64,000 nucleotides of DNA from Lysinibacillus fusiformis (lineage in GTDB: Bacteria > Bacillota > Bacilli > Bacillales_A > Planococcaceae): positions 1 to 64,000 of the forward strand of contig NZ_PYWL01000003.1 of NCBI RefSeq assembly GCF_003049525.1, read 5' to 3'. The first letter of the stretch is position 1. Every line of letters begins with the position of its first letter. Below the pieces are notes generated by a model. That model worked only from the letters and a program-made list of their open reading frames with translations. It was not told the DNA's origin and searched no databases. Below, piece by piece: positions 1 through 9,244 of the stretch. The position numbers and the translations under genes were made by a program.

Positions 1-492
1 AAAATGAACGAGAAATGGGTAACAGACGTGACAGAGTTCCATCTATTTGGTGAGAAACGCTATTTATCACCCGTCCTTGATCTATGTAATGGCGAAATCA
101 TTGCATACTCGGTTATGAAGCGTCCAGTGTATAAACTAGTCCATAATATGTTAGAACAAGCATTGGAGCGCCTTGAATCAAGTGATCAAGTTATTCTTCA
201 TTCAGATCAAGGTTGGCATTATCAAATGAAAAAGTATCAACAAACATTAAAGCAACATGGTATTACGCAGAGTATGTCCCGTAAGGGTAATTGTTTGGAC
301 AACGCAGTCATCGAAAATTTCTTTGGCTTATTAAAATCTGAACTCCTGTATCTACAAGAATTTGAATCTATGGCACATTTTGAACAGGAGCTCAATGACT
401 ATATTCACTACTACAATCACAAACGAATGAAAGAAAAATTAAAAGACCTAAGCCCGGTGGAGTACCGAACTCAGGTCTTAGCAGTTGCTTAA
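1..492 (+). CDS. IS3-family transposase OrfB, C-terminal part (truncated by window edge)
   Basis: This is the integrase-core (rve) part of an IS3-family transposase, the enzyme that cuts and rejoins the element. The frame is open to base 1, so the N-terminus lies outside. The DDE triad is visible: Asp in WVTDVTEF (about residue 8), Asp in HSDQGWHY (about 68) and Glu in NAVIENFFG (about 105). The end, [20 protein letters not shown], is the usual tail of this group. Nothing in the visible part is broken, so the copy may be active. It lies directly upstream of uvrC in the same orientation. Confidence 0.9.
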   Translation, partial: KMNEKWVTDVTEFHLFGEKRYLSPVLDLCNGEIIAYSVMKRPVYKLVHNMLEQALERLESSDQVILHSDQGWHYQMKKYQQTLKQHGITQSMSRKGNCLDNAVIENFFGLLKSELLYLQEFESMAHFEQELNDYIHYYNHKRMKEKLKDLSPVEYRTQVLAVA

Positions 493-524
493 CTAAATAT
501 GTCTAACTTTTTTGGGTCAGATCA
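1..524 (+). mobile_element. Right end of an IS3-family (IS150-like) insertion sequence
   Basis: The left edge of the window lies inside the element, so only the transposase C-terminus and the right end are visible. After the transposase stop, positions 500-524 read like a typical IS3/IS150-group terminal inverted repeat, ending in GGGTCAGATCA; the reverse complement starts with TG as expected. The matching left repeat and target duplication lie outside the window, so the exact end is inferred. Confidence 0.75.
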
Positions 525-615
525 CAATTGATGTGTTCGGCTTTTTTTCGTTATATAATAAGGAAAGATAAAAATGATTCATTGAGGGGAATCTTACGTA
601 GGGGGCAGGTAGGTA

Positions 616-2406
616 ATGAACGATTTAATCAAGCGTAAACTGGATATTCTACCAGACCAGCCTGGCTGCTATTTGATGAAAGATCGACAGGGGACAATTA
701 TATATGTCGGTAAAGCGAAGGTACTGAAAAATCGTGTTCGTTCTTATTTTACAGGAACACATGAAGGTAAAACGCAAAGACTTGTAAGCGAAATAGAAGA
801 TTTTGAGTATATCGTGACATCATCGAATATTGAAGCACTCATTTTAGAGCTGAATCTCATCAAACTGCATGATCCAAAATACAATGTCATGTTAACAGAT
901 GATAAGACGTATCCATATTTAAAAATTACGAATGAAAAACATCCTCGTCTAATTACGACACGTAAAGTAAAAAAGGATAAGGCTAAATATTTTGGACCGT
1001 ATCCCAATGCCTATGCGGCAAGTGAAACAAAGAAGCTGTTGGACCGTTTATATCCACTACGAAAATGTGTGCAGCTACCTTCAAAAGTTTGTTTGTATTA
1101 TCATATGGGTCAATGTATAGCACCTTGTGTGAAACAAATTGATGGTCATGTTTACCAGGAAATGATTGAGGATATGACGAAGTTTCTTAACGGCGGTGTG
1201 GAGGCAGTCAAAAAGGAGCTTGAAATAAAAATGCTTGCGGCTGCCCAAAACTTAGAGTTTGAACGAGCTAAGGAGTTTCGTGATCAAATCGCCCATATTG
1301 ATACAGTTATGCAGAAACAAAAAATAGTATCAAGTGACACTACTAACCGTGATATCTTTGGCTATGCTGTGGAAAAAGGATGGATGTGTGTTCAGGTTTT
1401 CTTCGTTCGGCAAGGTAAACTGATCGAGCGAGATGTTTCTATTTTCCCGATCTATCAAGACGCAGAGGAAGAGTTCCTAACATTTGTGGGACGGTTTTAT
1501 GAAAAACCAGAACATATTAAGCCAAAAGAAGTTTTTATTCCACAAGCAATTGATGGTGCCATTTTAACGGAATTGTTAGGTATCAAAGTTCTTACGCCAA
1601 AACGAGGTCAAAAAAAGGAGTTGGTAGATTTAGCGACGAAAAATGCTGAAATTGCAGTGTCCGCTAAATTCCAACTTATTGAACGACAGGAAGAACGTAC
1701 TATTGGTGCATGCGAGGCACTTGGTGATGCAATGGGCATAACGACACCATTACGAATTGAAGCTTTTGATAATAGTCATATGCATGGAACAGACGCCGTA
1801 TCTGCAATGGTTGTTTTTATTGATGGCAAACCCGCCAAAAAGGAATATCGCAAATATAAAACCCGTACAGCAGCCAAGCATGATGATTATGGTGCTATGC
1901 AAGAGGTAATCCGTCGACGCTATATTCGTGTTTTGAAGGAAGGTCTTCCATTACCAGATTTAGTGCTAATTGATGGTGGTAAAGGTCAAATGGAAGTTGC
2001 GCGTGAAGTATTAGAGGATGAATTAGGACTAGTTATACCTATTGCTGGTTTAGCAAAGGATGACAAGCATAATACATCCCAGCTATTGTTTGGTGATCCG
2101 CCAGAGGTCATTGCCTTAAAACGTACAAGTGACGGTTTTTATTTATTACAACGAATACAAGATGAAGTCCATCGTTTTGCGATTACCTTCTTGCGTCAAC
2201 AGCATGAAAAGCATGCTATACAGTCTGTTCTGGATCAAATCGAAGGTGTCGGTCCAAAACGAAAACAGCAGTTACTGAAACACTTTGGTTCCGTGAAGAA
2301 AATACGGGAGGCTAGTGAGCTAGCTTTACAGGAAGCTGGGATGCCAGCTAATTTAGCAAATCATATTTATGCCTATTTTCAGCAGGAGACATTGTCAAAG
2401 GAATAG
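616..2406 (+). CDS. uvrC: Excinuclease ABC subunit C
   Basis: UvrC makes the two incisions around bulky DNA lesions in nucleotide excision repair, acting with UvrA and UvrB in the cytoplasm. The 596-residue length is normal. The N-terminal GIY-YIG nuclease domain is at about 14-95 (GCYLMKD, then IIYVGKAK), a UVR coiled-coil motif for UvrB contact at about 205-240, the RNase-H-like C nuclease from about 380 ([12 protein letters not shown], later VLIDGGKGQ), and helix-hairpin-helix motifs at the C-terminus ([18 protein letters not shown]). ATG follows a G-rich ribosome site. The gene is followed by lysC, as in B. subtilis. Confidence 0.97.
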   Translation: MNDLIKRKLDILPDQPGCYLMKDRQGTIIYVGKAKVLKNRVRSYFTGTHEGKTQRLVSEIEDFEYIVTSSNIEALILELNLIKLHDPKYNVMLTDDKTYPYLKITNEKHPRLITTRKVKKDKAKYFGPYPNAYAASETKKLLDRLYPLRKCVQLPSKVCLYYHMGQCIAPCVKQIDGHVYQEMIEDMTKFLNGGVEAVKKELEIKMLAAAQNLEFERAKEFRDQIAHIDTVMQKQKIVSSDTTNRDIFGYAVEKGWMCVQVFFVRQGKLIERDVSIFPIYQDAEEEFLTFVGRFYEKPEHIKPKEVFIPQAIDGAILTELLGIKVLTPKRGQKKELVDLATKNAEIAVSAKFQLIERQEERTIGACEALGDAMGITTPLRIEAFDNSHMHGTDAVSAMVVFIDGKPAKKEYRKYKTRTAAKHDDYGAMQEVIRRRYIRVLKEGLPLPDLVLIDGGKGQMEVAREVLEDELGLVIPIAGLAKDDKHNTSQLLFGDPPEVIALKRTSDGFYLLQRIQDEVHRFAITFLRQQHEKHAIQSVLDQIEGVGPKRKQQLLKHFGSVKKIREASELALQEAGMPANLANHIYAYFQQETLSKE

Positions 2407-2495
2407 ACATATGCTAAGGTTGTAAATAACATTGTGATCCAATGTTATTAGCCCACTTGCTATATGAGGGCGGAAAAATTTAATATAATCACTTT

Positions 2496-2685
2496 TAAGG
2501 TGATGATAGAGGTGCAAGATTCAAAAGTAGCGCAAAAGAGGATGAACAAATCCTAAGACATTGCGTGAAAGGGGACCTTGCCGAAGTACAGCATTGTTGT
2601 TTCCGCTGTTGTACTGGTTTTGCATTTAAAAAATGTAAGACTGTCGATTCTAAACGTTTCGGAGAGCTATCACACATGCGCAAGT
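2496..2685 (+). promoter_or_regulatory. Lysine riboswitch (L box) upstream of lysC
   Basis: The leader carries conserved L-box elements in order: GATAGAGGTGC (about 2505), AGTA (about 2527), GTGAAAGGGGACCTTGCCGAAG (2565-2586, here split as GTGAAAGGGG then CCGAAG), an ACTGTC block (about 2639) and closing GGAGAGCTATCAC (about 2660-2672). It is followed by a terminator and then lysC. In the known mechanism lysine binding favours the terminator, shutting off the lysine-sensitive aspartokinase. TATAAT at 2484-2489 may be the -10 box; no good -35 was seen. Confidence 0.92.
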
Positions 2686-2705
2686 TTCGTTATTGTACAT
2701 GTTAT

Positions 2706-2740
2706 AGGCAGCTTTCACGTTTTGTGAAGGCTGCCTTTTT
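2706..2740 (+). terminator. Regulated terminator of the lysine riboswitch
   Basis: A 13-base-pair stem (AGGCAGCTTTCAC with GTGAAGGCTGCCT, one G-U pair) is followed by a run of T. It sits between the L-box aptamer and lysC, as expected for the expression platform. Confidence 0.85.
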
Positions 2741-2808
2741 AGTTTTCTAGAGGCTGTTTTACACCTCATTTTAGGTGAATTACATGACTGGAAAGGAGAA
2801 CAAAAGAA

Positions 2809-4035
2809 ATGTCTAGAATAGTAATGAAATTTGGAGGGGCTGCTTTAGCATCGCCCGAACAAATTCAAGAGGCTGCACGAAAAGCAATTGCTGAAAGAGA
2901 TAGAGGATTCGATGTGGTAGTAGTAGTTGGTGCGATGAGACAAACGATACAGGATGTGAAAATGAGCGTACTTCATTTCACGGATGATGTGTCAAAACGT
3001 GAATTAGATGCAGTTGTATCTTCATGCTCTCAGTTATCAAGCTCCGTATTTGCCATTGCAATACAAGAAGCTGGCTATAATGCGGTGTCACTAACAGGCT
3101 GGCAGGCTGGCATTTCCACGGATCATATGCATAGTCATGCAAGGATCAATCATATCGATGTTAGCCGTATTGATGAACATTTGCTGCAAGGACAAATCGT
3201 CGTTATTGCTGGAGATCAAGGCATTGACAATGACCAAAATATAACAACGCTTGGGAAAGGTGGAACCGAAACGACAGCCGTTGCACTTGCTGTTGCATTA
3301 GATGCTGAACGGATAGACATTTACACGAATGTTGATGGTGTGTATACAGCAGATCCACGCTTTGTTGTAAAAGCACAAAAACTACAGGAAATTTCCTATG
3401 ATGAAATGTTAGAGATAGCACATTTAGGATCACACATCATTCATCCACGTGCAGTGGAGTTAGCTAAAAAGTTCCAAATGCCAGTGATCATACGCTCTAG
3501 TTTAGTGGAGTCAGTAGGTACTTTATTGAAGGAGGAAGTAGAGATGGAGAAAAATTTAGTTGTGCGTGGTGTTGCCTTTGAATCAGATGTTATTCGTTTA
3601 ACAATTGGGTATGATGCTTATTCACATGCTTCATTAGCGGATATATTTTCAACTCTTGCTGAAAATCGCATCAACGTGGATATCATTGTTCAAGCAATCA
3701 TTGATGGATTAAAACCAACTGTGTCCTTTTCGATTTTGAAAGAAGAATTTGCAGAAGCTTTACGTGTTTTAGAGGATAGTAAAGTATCACTTGGCTTTAG
3801 CTTTGCTGATTTCGAAATTGGATTGGCGAAAGTTTCGATAGTTGGCTCCGGTATGGTCTCGAATCCAGGTGTCGCTGCTCGCATGTTCGATCGTTTACGT
3901 CGTGAGAATATCCCTGTGAAGATGGTGAGCACCTCAGAAATTAAAGTGTCTGTTGTAGTACCACAGGATGAAATGATTCGTGCAGCAAATGCATTGCATG
4001 ATGAATTTAATTTAGAGCAGGCTCTTTACATATAA
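2809..4035 (+). CDS. lysC: Aspartokinase II (lysine-sensitive), alpha and beta subunits
   Basis: LysC phosphorylates aspartate, the first step toward diaminopimelate, lysine, threonine and methionine. The kinase domain occupies about 1-240 (start MKFGGAALA, TLGKGGTETTAVALA near 146-160, IYTNVDGVYTADPR near 175-188); two ACT domains follow (about 260-400). The length of 408 equals the B. subtilis enzyme. ATG at 2809 follows GGAAAGGAG. The gene is under a lysine riboswitch. An internal in-frame start at codon 246 probably makes a separate beta subunit; see the entry at 3544. Confidence 0.96.
   Translation: MSRIVMKFGGAALASPEQIQEAARKAIAERDRGFDVVVVVGAMRQTIQDVKMSVLHFTDDVSKRELDAVVSSCSQLSSSVFAIAIQEAGYNAVSLTGWQAGISTDHMHSHARINHIDVSRIDEHLLQGQIVVIAGDQGIDNDQNITTLGKGGTETTAVALAVALDAERIDIYTNVDGVYTADPRFVVKAQKLQEISYDEMLEIAHLGSHIIHPRAVELAKKFQMPVIIRSSLVESVGTLLKEEVEMEKNLVVRGVAFESDVIRLTIGYDAYSHASLADIFSTLAENRINVDIIVQAIIDGLKPTVSFSILKEEFAEALRVLEDSKVSLGFSFADFEIGLAKVSIVGSGMVSNPGVAARMFDRLRRENIPVKMVSTSEIKVSVVVPQDEMIRAANALHDEFNLEQALYI
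3544..4035 (+). CDS. lysC: Aspartokinase II beta subunit, internal translation start within lysC
   Basis: Inside lysC an AAGGAGGAA ribosome site lies a few bases before ATG at 3544, in the same frame. It would give a 163-residue protein comprising the ACT regulatory domains. In B. subtilis aspartokinase II the beta subunit also starts at codon 246 of a 408-codon gene, so position and length match exactly. The ribosome site is seen in the sequence; use of the start is inferred from the known homologue. Confidence 0.8.
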   Translation: MEKNLVVRGVAFESDVIRLTIGYDAYSHASLADIFSTLAENRINVDIIVQAIIDGLKPTVSFSILKEEFAEALRVLEDSKVSLGFSFADFEIGLAKVSIVGSGMVSNPGVAARMFDRLRRENIPVKMVSTSEIKVSVVVPQDEMIRAANALHDEFNLEQALYI

Positions 4036-4080
4036 TAATAGAAGAAACAGCATTTTCTGTAATTGTCCGAAATAAAAGGA

Positions 4081-4122
4081 AGGATTGTCACCCCGTTTAT
4101 GGAATGGGGAGACAATCCTTTT
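4081..4122. terminator. Bidirectional terminator between lysC and yslB
   Basis: AGGATTGTC and GACAATCCT frame an inner ACCCC/GGGG stem, with T-run after it on the plus strand. It separates two convergent genes. Confidence 0.8.
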
Positions 4123-4125
4123 TTG

Positions 4126-4560
4126 TTACTCTGTTGGAATCGTATGCATAATTCGTTCCTTCACGTCCCATTTGACTGTAAACATAACGTAATGTTGCTT
4201 TTCACGTTTTTCATCATAACATTCTGTTAAATAGCCTTTAGCTAGCTGAATCTGTTCAGCTATAAATCCTGCTTCAAGTCTGAAGCTGCGTTGTTTGATT
4301 TGCAAGATTTCAGGGTCGTTTGTCAACTGGAAAATACGTCCGTCCTTCGATTCTTTCATTAGCTCTAATGTACCCCAACAGGCATCTGCGAAAAATGCGA
4401 TTAGTTCGTCTTGACTTTTACATGGAAACTTGCGCGCAAGCTCTTTACCTGCCCAATAAAGGACATCATCCTCATGTTTACCGAGTATAGAAGATAGAAT
4501 ATGATCGCGAATGATCTCATAACCAAAGGATGAGATTGTAGGAGATGGAGTGTTTAACAT
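4126..4560 (-). CDS. yslB: YslB-like DUF2507 family protein
   Basis: A 144-residue soluble protein recognised by sequence (SSFGYEIIRDHILSSILGKHEDDVLYWAGKELARKFP) and by position between lysC and sdhC, where B. subtilis has yslB on the opposite strand. The family (DUF2507) has a V4R/ligand-binding-like fold; no biochemical role is established. ATG follows a GAAAGAAGGA ribosome site. It is convergent with lysC and divergent from sdhC. Confidence 0.88.
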   Translation of the reverse strand: MLNTPSPTISSFGYEIIRDHILSSILGKHEDDVLYWAGKELARKFPCKSQDELIAFFADACWGTLELMKESKDGRIFQLTNDPEILQIKQRSFRLEAGFIAEQIQLAKGYLTECYDEKREKQHYVMFTVKWDVKERIMHTIPTE

Positions 4561-4692
4561 TGTTATCCTTCTTTCTTAGAATTTTCTTATAATTTAACGT
4601 TAATAAAGTAATGGTAGATTTTTCGAGAAAAAACGACGCATTATGCACTAGATTAGTTCTTTAATAAGCTCTATGAAAAACTCCGAGTTGCC

Positions 4693-4721
4693 TTGACGCT
4701 CGTAGCTCTTGAGAGTACAAT
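4693..4721 (+). promoter_or_regulatory. Sigma-A-type promoter for sdhCAB
   Basis: TTGACG at 4693-4698 and TACAAT at 4716-4721 are separated by exactly 17 bases, about 110 bases before the sdhC start. The fit to sigma-A consensus is five of six in each box. Confidence 0.75.
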
Positions 4722-4832
4722 AAACATGTCATAATATTGTACCATGATGAAATACACAGTCAATGAAGTATCATTTACAAAATGATGACTTCTTTTGTTG
4801 TGCTATTTTAAGTACTAAGGGGGGTAACAGTC

Positions 4833-5441
4833 TTGTCGAAAGATCGAGAGTTTTTATGGCGTCGCTTACATTCTCTACTTGGGATCATTCCAGTAGGTCT
4901 GTTTTTAACGATGCACCTGTTCATTAACTTTACAGCAACAGGCGGGGCAGATAGTTATAACGATGCTACCGCAGTAATGGAAAAGATTCCATTCCTTATC
5001 CTAGTTGAATGGATTGTCATCTATATTCCATTGATGTTCCATGCATTTTATGGAGTGTTCATTGCATTCACTGCTTCACCAAACACAGGACGTTTCAGCA
5101 CATACCGTAACTGGATGTTCTCATTACAACGTTTCACTGGTGTATTCCTAGTGATTTTCATTGCATGGCATATTTTCCAAACTCGTATTCAAAAAGCACT
5201 TGGAACACACGTTGATTACGACATGATGGCGAATATTGTTGCTAATCCATTCATGCTTGGGTTCTACATTGTTGGTATTTTATCAGCAACTTTCCACTTA
5301 TCTAACGGTTTATGGGCATTCCTAGTAAGCTGGGGTATTGTACAATCTCCTCAGTCTCAAAAGATTGCTACTTACGTAACAAACATCATTTTCGTAATTC
5401 TAAGTGTAGTTGGTGTGGCTGCTATTTTAGCTTTCGTATAA
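4833..5441 (+). CDS. sdhC: Succinate dehydrogenase cytochrome b558 subunit
   Basis: SdhC is the membrane anchor of succinate:menaquinone reductase; it binds two hemes and the quinone. The protein has 202 residues and five predicted membrane helices. His residues at 28 (LTMHLF) and about 70 (LMFHAFYG) match heme ligands of the B. subtilis protein, with further His at AWHIFQT and TFHLSNG. The start is TTG after AAGGGGGG. It is first in the sdhCAB operon, transcribed from the promoter at 4693. Confidence 0.95.
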   Translation: MSKDREFLWRRLHSLLGIIPVGLFLTMHLFINFTATGGADSYNDATAVMEKIPFLILVEWIVIYIPLMFHAFYGVFIAFTASPNTGRFSTYRNWMFSLQRFTGVFLVIFIAWHIFQTRIQKALGTHVDYDMMANIVANPFMLGFYIVGILSATFHLSNGLWAFLVSWGIVQSPQSQKIATYVTNIIFVILSVVGVAAILAFV

Positions 5442-5506
5442 TTCAATAGAGCTACGATAGAGCACATGCAATCATTGCAATTTTTTAAGAGGAGTGAGAA
5501 ATAATC

Positions 5507-7261
5507 ATGGCGAAAAGCAAAGTAATTGTTGTCGGCGGTGGTCTTGCCGGTCTGATGGCAACGATTAAAGCAGCTGAAGTTGGTACTGAAGTTGATTTAT
5601 TCTCATTAGTTCCTGTAAAACGCTCACACTCTGTTTGTGCGCAGGGCGGAATTAATGGTGCAGTAAATACAAAAGGTGAAGGGGATTCTCCATGGATCCA
5701 CTTTGATGATACAGTATATGGTGGGGACTTCTTAGCGAACCAACCACCAGTTAAGGGTATGTGTGATGCAGCACCTGGCATTATCCATTTAATGGACCGT
5801 ATGGGTGTTATGTTCAACCGTACACCAGAAGGATTATTAGATTTCCGTCGTTTTGGCGGTACTTTAATGCACCGTACAGCTTTCTCTGGTGCAACAACTG
5901 GTCAACAATTACTATATGCGCTTGATGAGCAAGTTCGTTCTCATGAAGTAGCTGGTTTAGTAAATAAATATGAGCACTGGGAATTCCTTGGTGTTATTAT
6001 CGATGAAGACGGCGTGTGCCGTGGTATCGTAGCGCAAGATATGCGTACAGAAGAAATTAAATCATTCCGTGCAGACGCTGTTATTATGGCGACTGGTGGC
6101 CCTGGTATTATTTTCGGTAAAACAACAAACTCTGTTATTAACACAGGTTCTGCTGCTTCTATCGTTTACCAACAAGGTGCTTCATATGCGAATGGTGAGT
6201 TCATCCAAATTCACCCTACAGCGATTCCTGGAGATGACAAAAACCGTCTAATGTCAGAATCAGCTCGTGGTGAAGGTGGTCGTATTTGGACTTATAAAGA
6301 CGGTAAACCTTGGTACTTCTTAGAAGAAAAATACCCAGCTTACGGTAACTTAGTGCCACGTGATATTGCAACACGTGAAATTTTCGACGTTTGTGTAAAC
6401 CAAAAACTTGGTATCAATGGCGAGAACATGGTATACCTAGATCTTTCTCATAAAGATCCACATGAGTTGGACGTTAAACTTGGTGGAATCATCGAAATCT
6501 ACGAAAAATTCGTAGGAGATGACCCACGTAAATTACCTATGAAAATTTTCCCAGCAGTTCACTATTCAATGGGTGGATTATGGGTTGACTACAACCAAAT
6601 GACTGAAATTCCTGGTCTATTTGCAGCAGGTGAATGTGATTACTCTCAACACGGCGCAAACCGTCTTGGTGCGAACTCATTATTATCTGCTATCTATGGC
6701 GGTATGGTTGCAGGACCAAACGCAGTAGATTATGTAAAACATCTTAAAAAGCATGCAGAAGATATTCCACAAGAGATTTACGATGCTCGCGTAACAGAAG
6801 AACAAGCAAAATGGGATGCTATCATGAAAATGGAAGGCACAGAAAACGCTTACTTACTGCATAAAGAGCTTGGTGAAATGATGACTGCTACAATGACTGT
6901 AGTACGTTACAATGATCAGCTTGAAGATACATTGAAAAAACTTGATGACCTTACTGAGCGTTGGAACAACATCAACATCAACGATACGCAAAAATGGAGT
7001 AATCAAGGCGCTCACTTTACACGTCAGCTTAAAAATATGTTAGTACTTGCGAAAGTAATGACAAAAGGTGCATTATTACGTAATGAATCTCGTGGTGCGC
7101 ACTATAAACCTGATTTCCCTAACCGTGATGACGAGCAATTCTTGAAAACAACAATGGCGAAGTTTGACCCAACTACTGGTAATCCAATCATCACGTACCA
7201 AGAAGTCGACGTTTCTTTAATCCCACCACGTAAACGCGACTACTCTGCGAAAGGAGACTAA
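5507..7261 (+). CDS. sdhA: Succinate dehydrogenase flavoprotein subunit
   Basis: SdhA oxidises succinate to fumarate and carries covalent FAD on the inner face of the membrane. The 584-residue sequence begins with the FAD-binding GGGLAGLMA motif (about 10-18). The flavin-linking His is in KRSHSVCAQGGINGA (about 40). Active-site segments include IQIHPTAIPG, SESARGEGGR and HYSMGGLWVD. ATG at 5507 follows AAGAGGAG. It is followed after five bases by sdhB. The catalytic unit and SdhB dock on SdhC. Confidence 0.97.
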   Translation: MAKSKVIVVGGGLAGLMATIKAAEVGTEVDLFSLVPVKRSHSVCAQGGINGAVNTKGEGDSPWIHFDDTVYGGDFLANQPPVKGMCDAAPGIIHLMDRMGVMFNRTPEGLLDFRRFGGTLMHRTAFSGATTGQQLLYALDEQVRSHEVAGLVNKYEHWEFLGVIIDEDGVCRGIVAQDMRTEEIKSFRADAVIMATGGPGIIFGKTTNSVINTGSAASIVYQQGASYANGEFIQIHPTAIPGDDKNRLMSESARGEGGRIWTYKDGKPWYFLEEKYPAYGNLVPRDIATREIFDVCVNQKLGINGENMVYLDLSHKDPHELDVKLGGIIEIYEKFVGDDPRKLPMKIFPAVHYSMGGLWVDYNQMTEIPGLFAAGECDYSQHGANRLGANSLLSAIYGGMVAGPNAVDYVKHLKKHAEDIPQEIYDARVTEEQAKWDAIMKMEGTENAYLLHKELGEMMTATMTVVRYNDQLEDTLKKLDDLTERWNNININDTQKWSNQGAHFTRQLKNMLVLAKVMTKGALLRNESRGAHYKPDFPNRDDEQFLKTTMAKFDPTTGNPIITYQEVDVSLIPPRKRDYSAKGD

Positions 7262-7266
7262 AAGTA

Positions 7267-8046
7267 ATGCAAATCGCAGCTAATACTGGAAGAATGGTTA
7301 AAGTTGAAATCTTACGTCAAGATACACAGGGCGGAAATAGCTACTGGCAAAAATTCCAAGTGCCTTACCGTCATGGTATGAACGTAATTTCTATTTTAAT
7401 GGAAATTCAAAAAAATCCTGTTACAGAAAATGGTGAAAATACTTCGCCAGTATCATGGGATATGAACTGTTTAGAAGAAGTTTGTGGTGCATGTTCAATG
7501 GTTATTAATGGCCGTCCACGTCAATCATGTTCAACACTTGTTGACCAATTGACTGAGCCAATTAAATTAGAGCCAATGAAAACATTCCCTGTTATTCGTG
7601 ACTTACAAGTTGACCGTGAACGTATGTTCAACGCGCTTAAAAAAGTGAAAGCATGGGTACCGATCGATGGTACTTATGATTTAGGTGAAGGTCCACGTAT
7701 GCCAGAAGGTAAACGTCAATGGGCTTATGAATTATCTAAATGTATGACTTGTGGTGTATGTATGGAAGCATGTCCAAACGTGTCTGAAAAAGCTTCATTC
7801 ATCGGGCCAGCTCCATTATCACAAGTACGTCTTTTCAACACTCACCCAACTGGTGCAATGATTAAAGATGAACGTTTAAATGCTATTATGGGCGATGGTG
7901 GCCTTGCAAACTGTGGTAACTCTCAAAACTGTGTTGCTGCATGTCCAAAAGGTATTCCTTTAACAACATCAATCGCTTCATTAAACCGTGCTACTACAGT
8001 GCAAATGTTCCGTAACTTCTTCGGTTCCGACCACTTCGTAGACTAA
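7267..8046 (+). CDS. sdhB: Succinate dehydrogenase iron-sulfur subunit
   Basis: SdhB passes electrons from FAD to heme/menaquinone through three iron-sulfur centres. The [2Fe-2S] ligands are in CLEEVCGACSMVINGRPRQSC-type spacing (start near residue 60; Cys at each end), and the C-terminal clusters are in CMTCGVCMEACPN (about 160) and CGNSQNCVAACPKG (about 218). The length of 259 residues is normal. It ends the sdh operon, followed by a strong terminator. Confidence 0.97.
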   Translation: MQIAANTGRMVKVEILRQDTQGGNSYWQKFQVPYRHGMNVISILMEIQKNPVTENGENTSPVSWDMNCLEEVCGACSMVINGRPRQSCSTLVDQLTEPIKLEPMKTFPVIRDLQVDRERMFNALKKVKAWVPIDGTYDLGEGPRMPEGKRQWAYELSKCMTCGVCMEACPNVSEKASFIGPAPLSQVRLFNTHPTGAMIKDERLNAIMGDGGLANCGNSQNCVAACPKGIPLTTSIASLNRATTVQMFRNFFGSDHFVD

Positions 8047-8059
8047 TCGGACAAGCTGA

Positions 8060-8091
8060 CTCCCTTACACTTAGTGTGAGGGAGTTTTTTA
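8060..8091 (+). terminator. Terminator of sdhCAB
   Basis: CTCCCTTACAC pairs with GTGTGAGGGAG over a three-base loop and is followed by TTTTTT. Confidence 0.88.
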
Positions 8092-8295
8092 TTGTGATAT
8101 AAACATAGTTAGCATAGTTCAAGGAAAAACCATACTATAGAAAGAAAAGAGATGTAGCAATAAAATAAGGGAATTTTGGTTTTTCCTATGATAATATAGC
8201 ATTTTCTTTTATAATGAATATGTATTCATTATTTATGGGCTGTCTGAACCAAACTAAAAAAGATGGCCAATTAATTAAAGGGGGATGGTGCTAAT

Positions 8296-8760
8296 ATGAA
8301 AGCAAGTTATATTGAAGACTTCCAAGAGTGGGAAAAGGGTTTTTCCTTTTATAGTGAGGCACGAGTACGATTTTCAGAAACAGATATGTATGGACATATG
8401 AATAATACGGTAAGCTTTACATATTTTGAACAGGCAAGAATTGATTATTTCCGACATGTAGGTATTTTAATGCCATCTGTAGCTGATGAGAATGTAAAGA
8501 GTATACCGATTGTAGCAGATTTACAATGTGATTATGTAAAGCAGGTTTTCTTTGATGACGTGCTACGAATTTACACTAAAATAGCGAAAGTTGGAAGTTC
8601 ATCAATGGATATTCATTATTTAGCAAAAAATCAAAGGGATGAAGTGTGCTTCACAGGTCGAGGAACAATTGTGCAAATGGACCCTCGAACAGGTAAAAGT
8701 GTACCGATTTCTAAAGAAGAAAGAGCACACTTGATTAGTTTGGAAATTATCCCTCATTAA
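8296..8760 (+). CDS. ysmA: Acyl-CoA thioesterase-like protein (hotdog fold), YsmA
   Basis: A 154-residue single-domain hotdog protein related to 4-hydroxybenzoyl-CoA thioesterases, which hydrolyse acyl-CoA. The segment RVRFSETDMYGHMNNTVSFTYFEQARIDYF (from residue 25) contains the usual Asp and the HxNN turn of the active site. ATG follows AAAGGGGGA. The position between sdhB and gerE matches ysmA in B. subtilis. The substrate is unknown. Confidence 0.87.
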   Translation: MKASYIEDFQEWEKGFSFYSEARVRFSETDMYGHMNNTVSFTYFEQARIDYFRHVGILMPSVADENVKSIPIVADLQCDYVKQVFFDDVLRIYTKIAKVGSSSMDIHYLAKNQRDEVCFTGRGTIVQMDPRTGKSVPISKEERAHLISLEIIPH

Positions 8761-8888
8761 GTGAGTAGGGCTATTGCATAAATAATTATGAGAATAGTAG
8801 GAATTATGTTTTACATAAAATTTATGAAAATGTCGAAGCAATTTCCGAAATTTTTAAGGAAACATGTAATAATCATGCAAATAGCCGT

Positions 8889-8917
8889 CACCGCTTCAAG
8901 CCCCTTAACATAAGTTA
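8889..8917 (+). promoter_or_regulatory. Sigma-K-like promoter for gerE
   Basis: CACC at 8889-8892 and CATAAGTTA at 8909-8917 are separated by 16 bases, matching the sigma-K pattern (AC-rich -35, CATANNNTA -10). gerE is known to be transcribed by sigma-K in the mother cell late in sporulation. Confidence 0.75.
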
Positions 8918-8948
8918 CAATACGTGCGGGGGAGGAGGGTGTAACTGA

Positions 8949-9170
8949 ATGAATGGCTCTCATCATCGTTCTCTATTAACGAACCGAGAACGTGAAATAT
9001 TTGCGCTTTTATTAGCTGAAAAAACAACGAGAGATATTGCAGAGCAGCTTGGTATTAGTGAAAAAACAGTGCGAAATCACATTTCCAATACAATTCAAAA
9101 GCTAGGTGTAACAAATCGATCTCAGGCGTTAATTGAGCTGTTACGCTTAGAAGAATTTAAATTAGACTAA
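8949..9170 (+). CDS. gerE: Spore coat transcriptional regulator GerE
   Basis: GerE is a small LuxR-type DNA-binding protein that activates and represses spore coat genes in the mother cell at the end of sporulation. The 73 residues consist almost wholly of one helix-turn-helix (LTNREREIFALLLAEKTT, then EQLGISEKTVRNHISNTIQKLG), with no receiver domain, as in B. subtilis (74 residues). A very strong purine-rich ribosome site (GGGGGAGGAGGG) precedes ATG. A sigma-K-like promoter lies upstream. Confidence 0.94.
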   Translation: MNGSHHRSLLTNREREIFALLLAEKTTRDIAEQLGISEKTVRNHISNTIQKLGVTNRSQALIELLRLEEFKLD

Positions 9171-9244
9171 TGGACACTTGCTATTTCGTGAAAAAAACGA
9201 CAAAATAGAACTATTCAACGTATTTTTAGGAGTGAAATAGTTAT

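Noticed and set aside
2565..2750. Plus-strand 61-codon frame inside the lysC leader
   Set aside because: It overlaps the lysine riboswitch exactly; the conserved bases are explained by the RNA structure.
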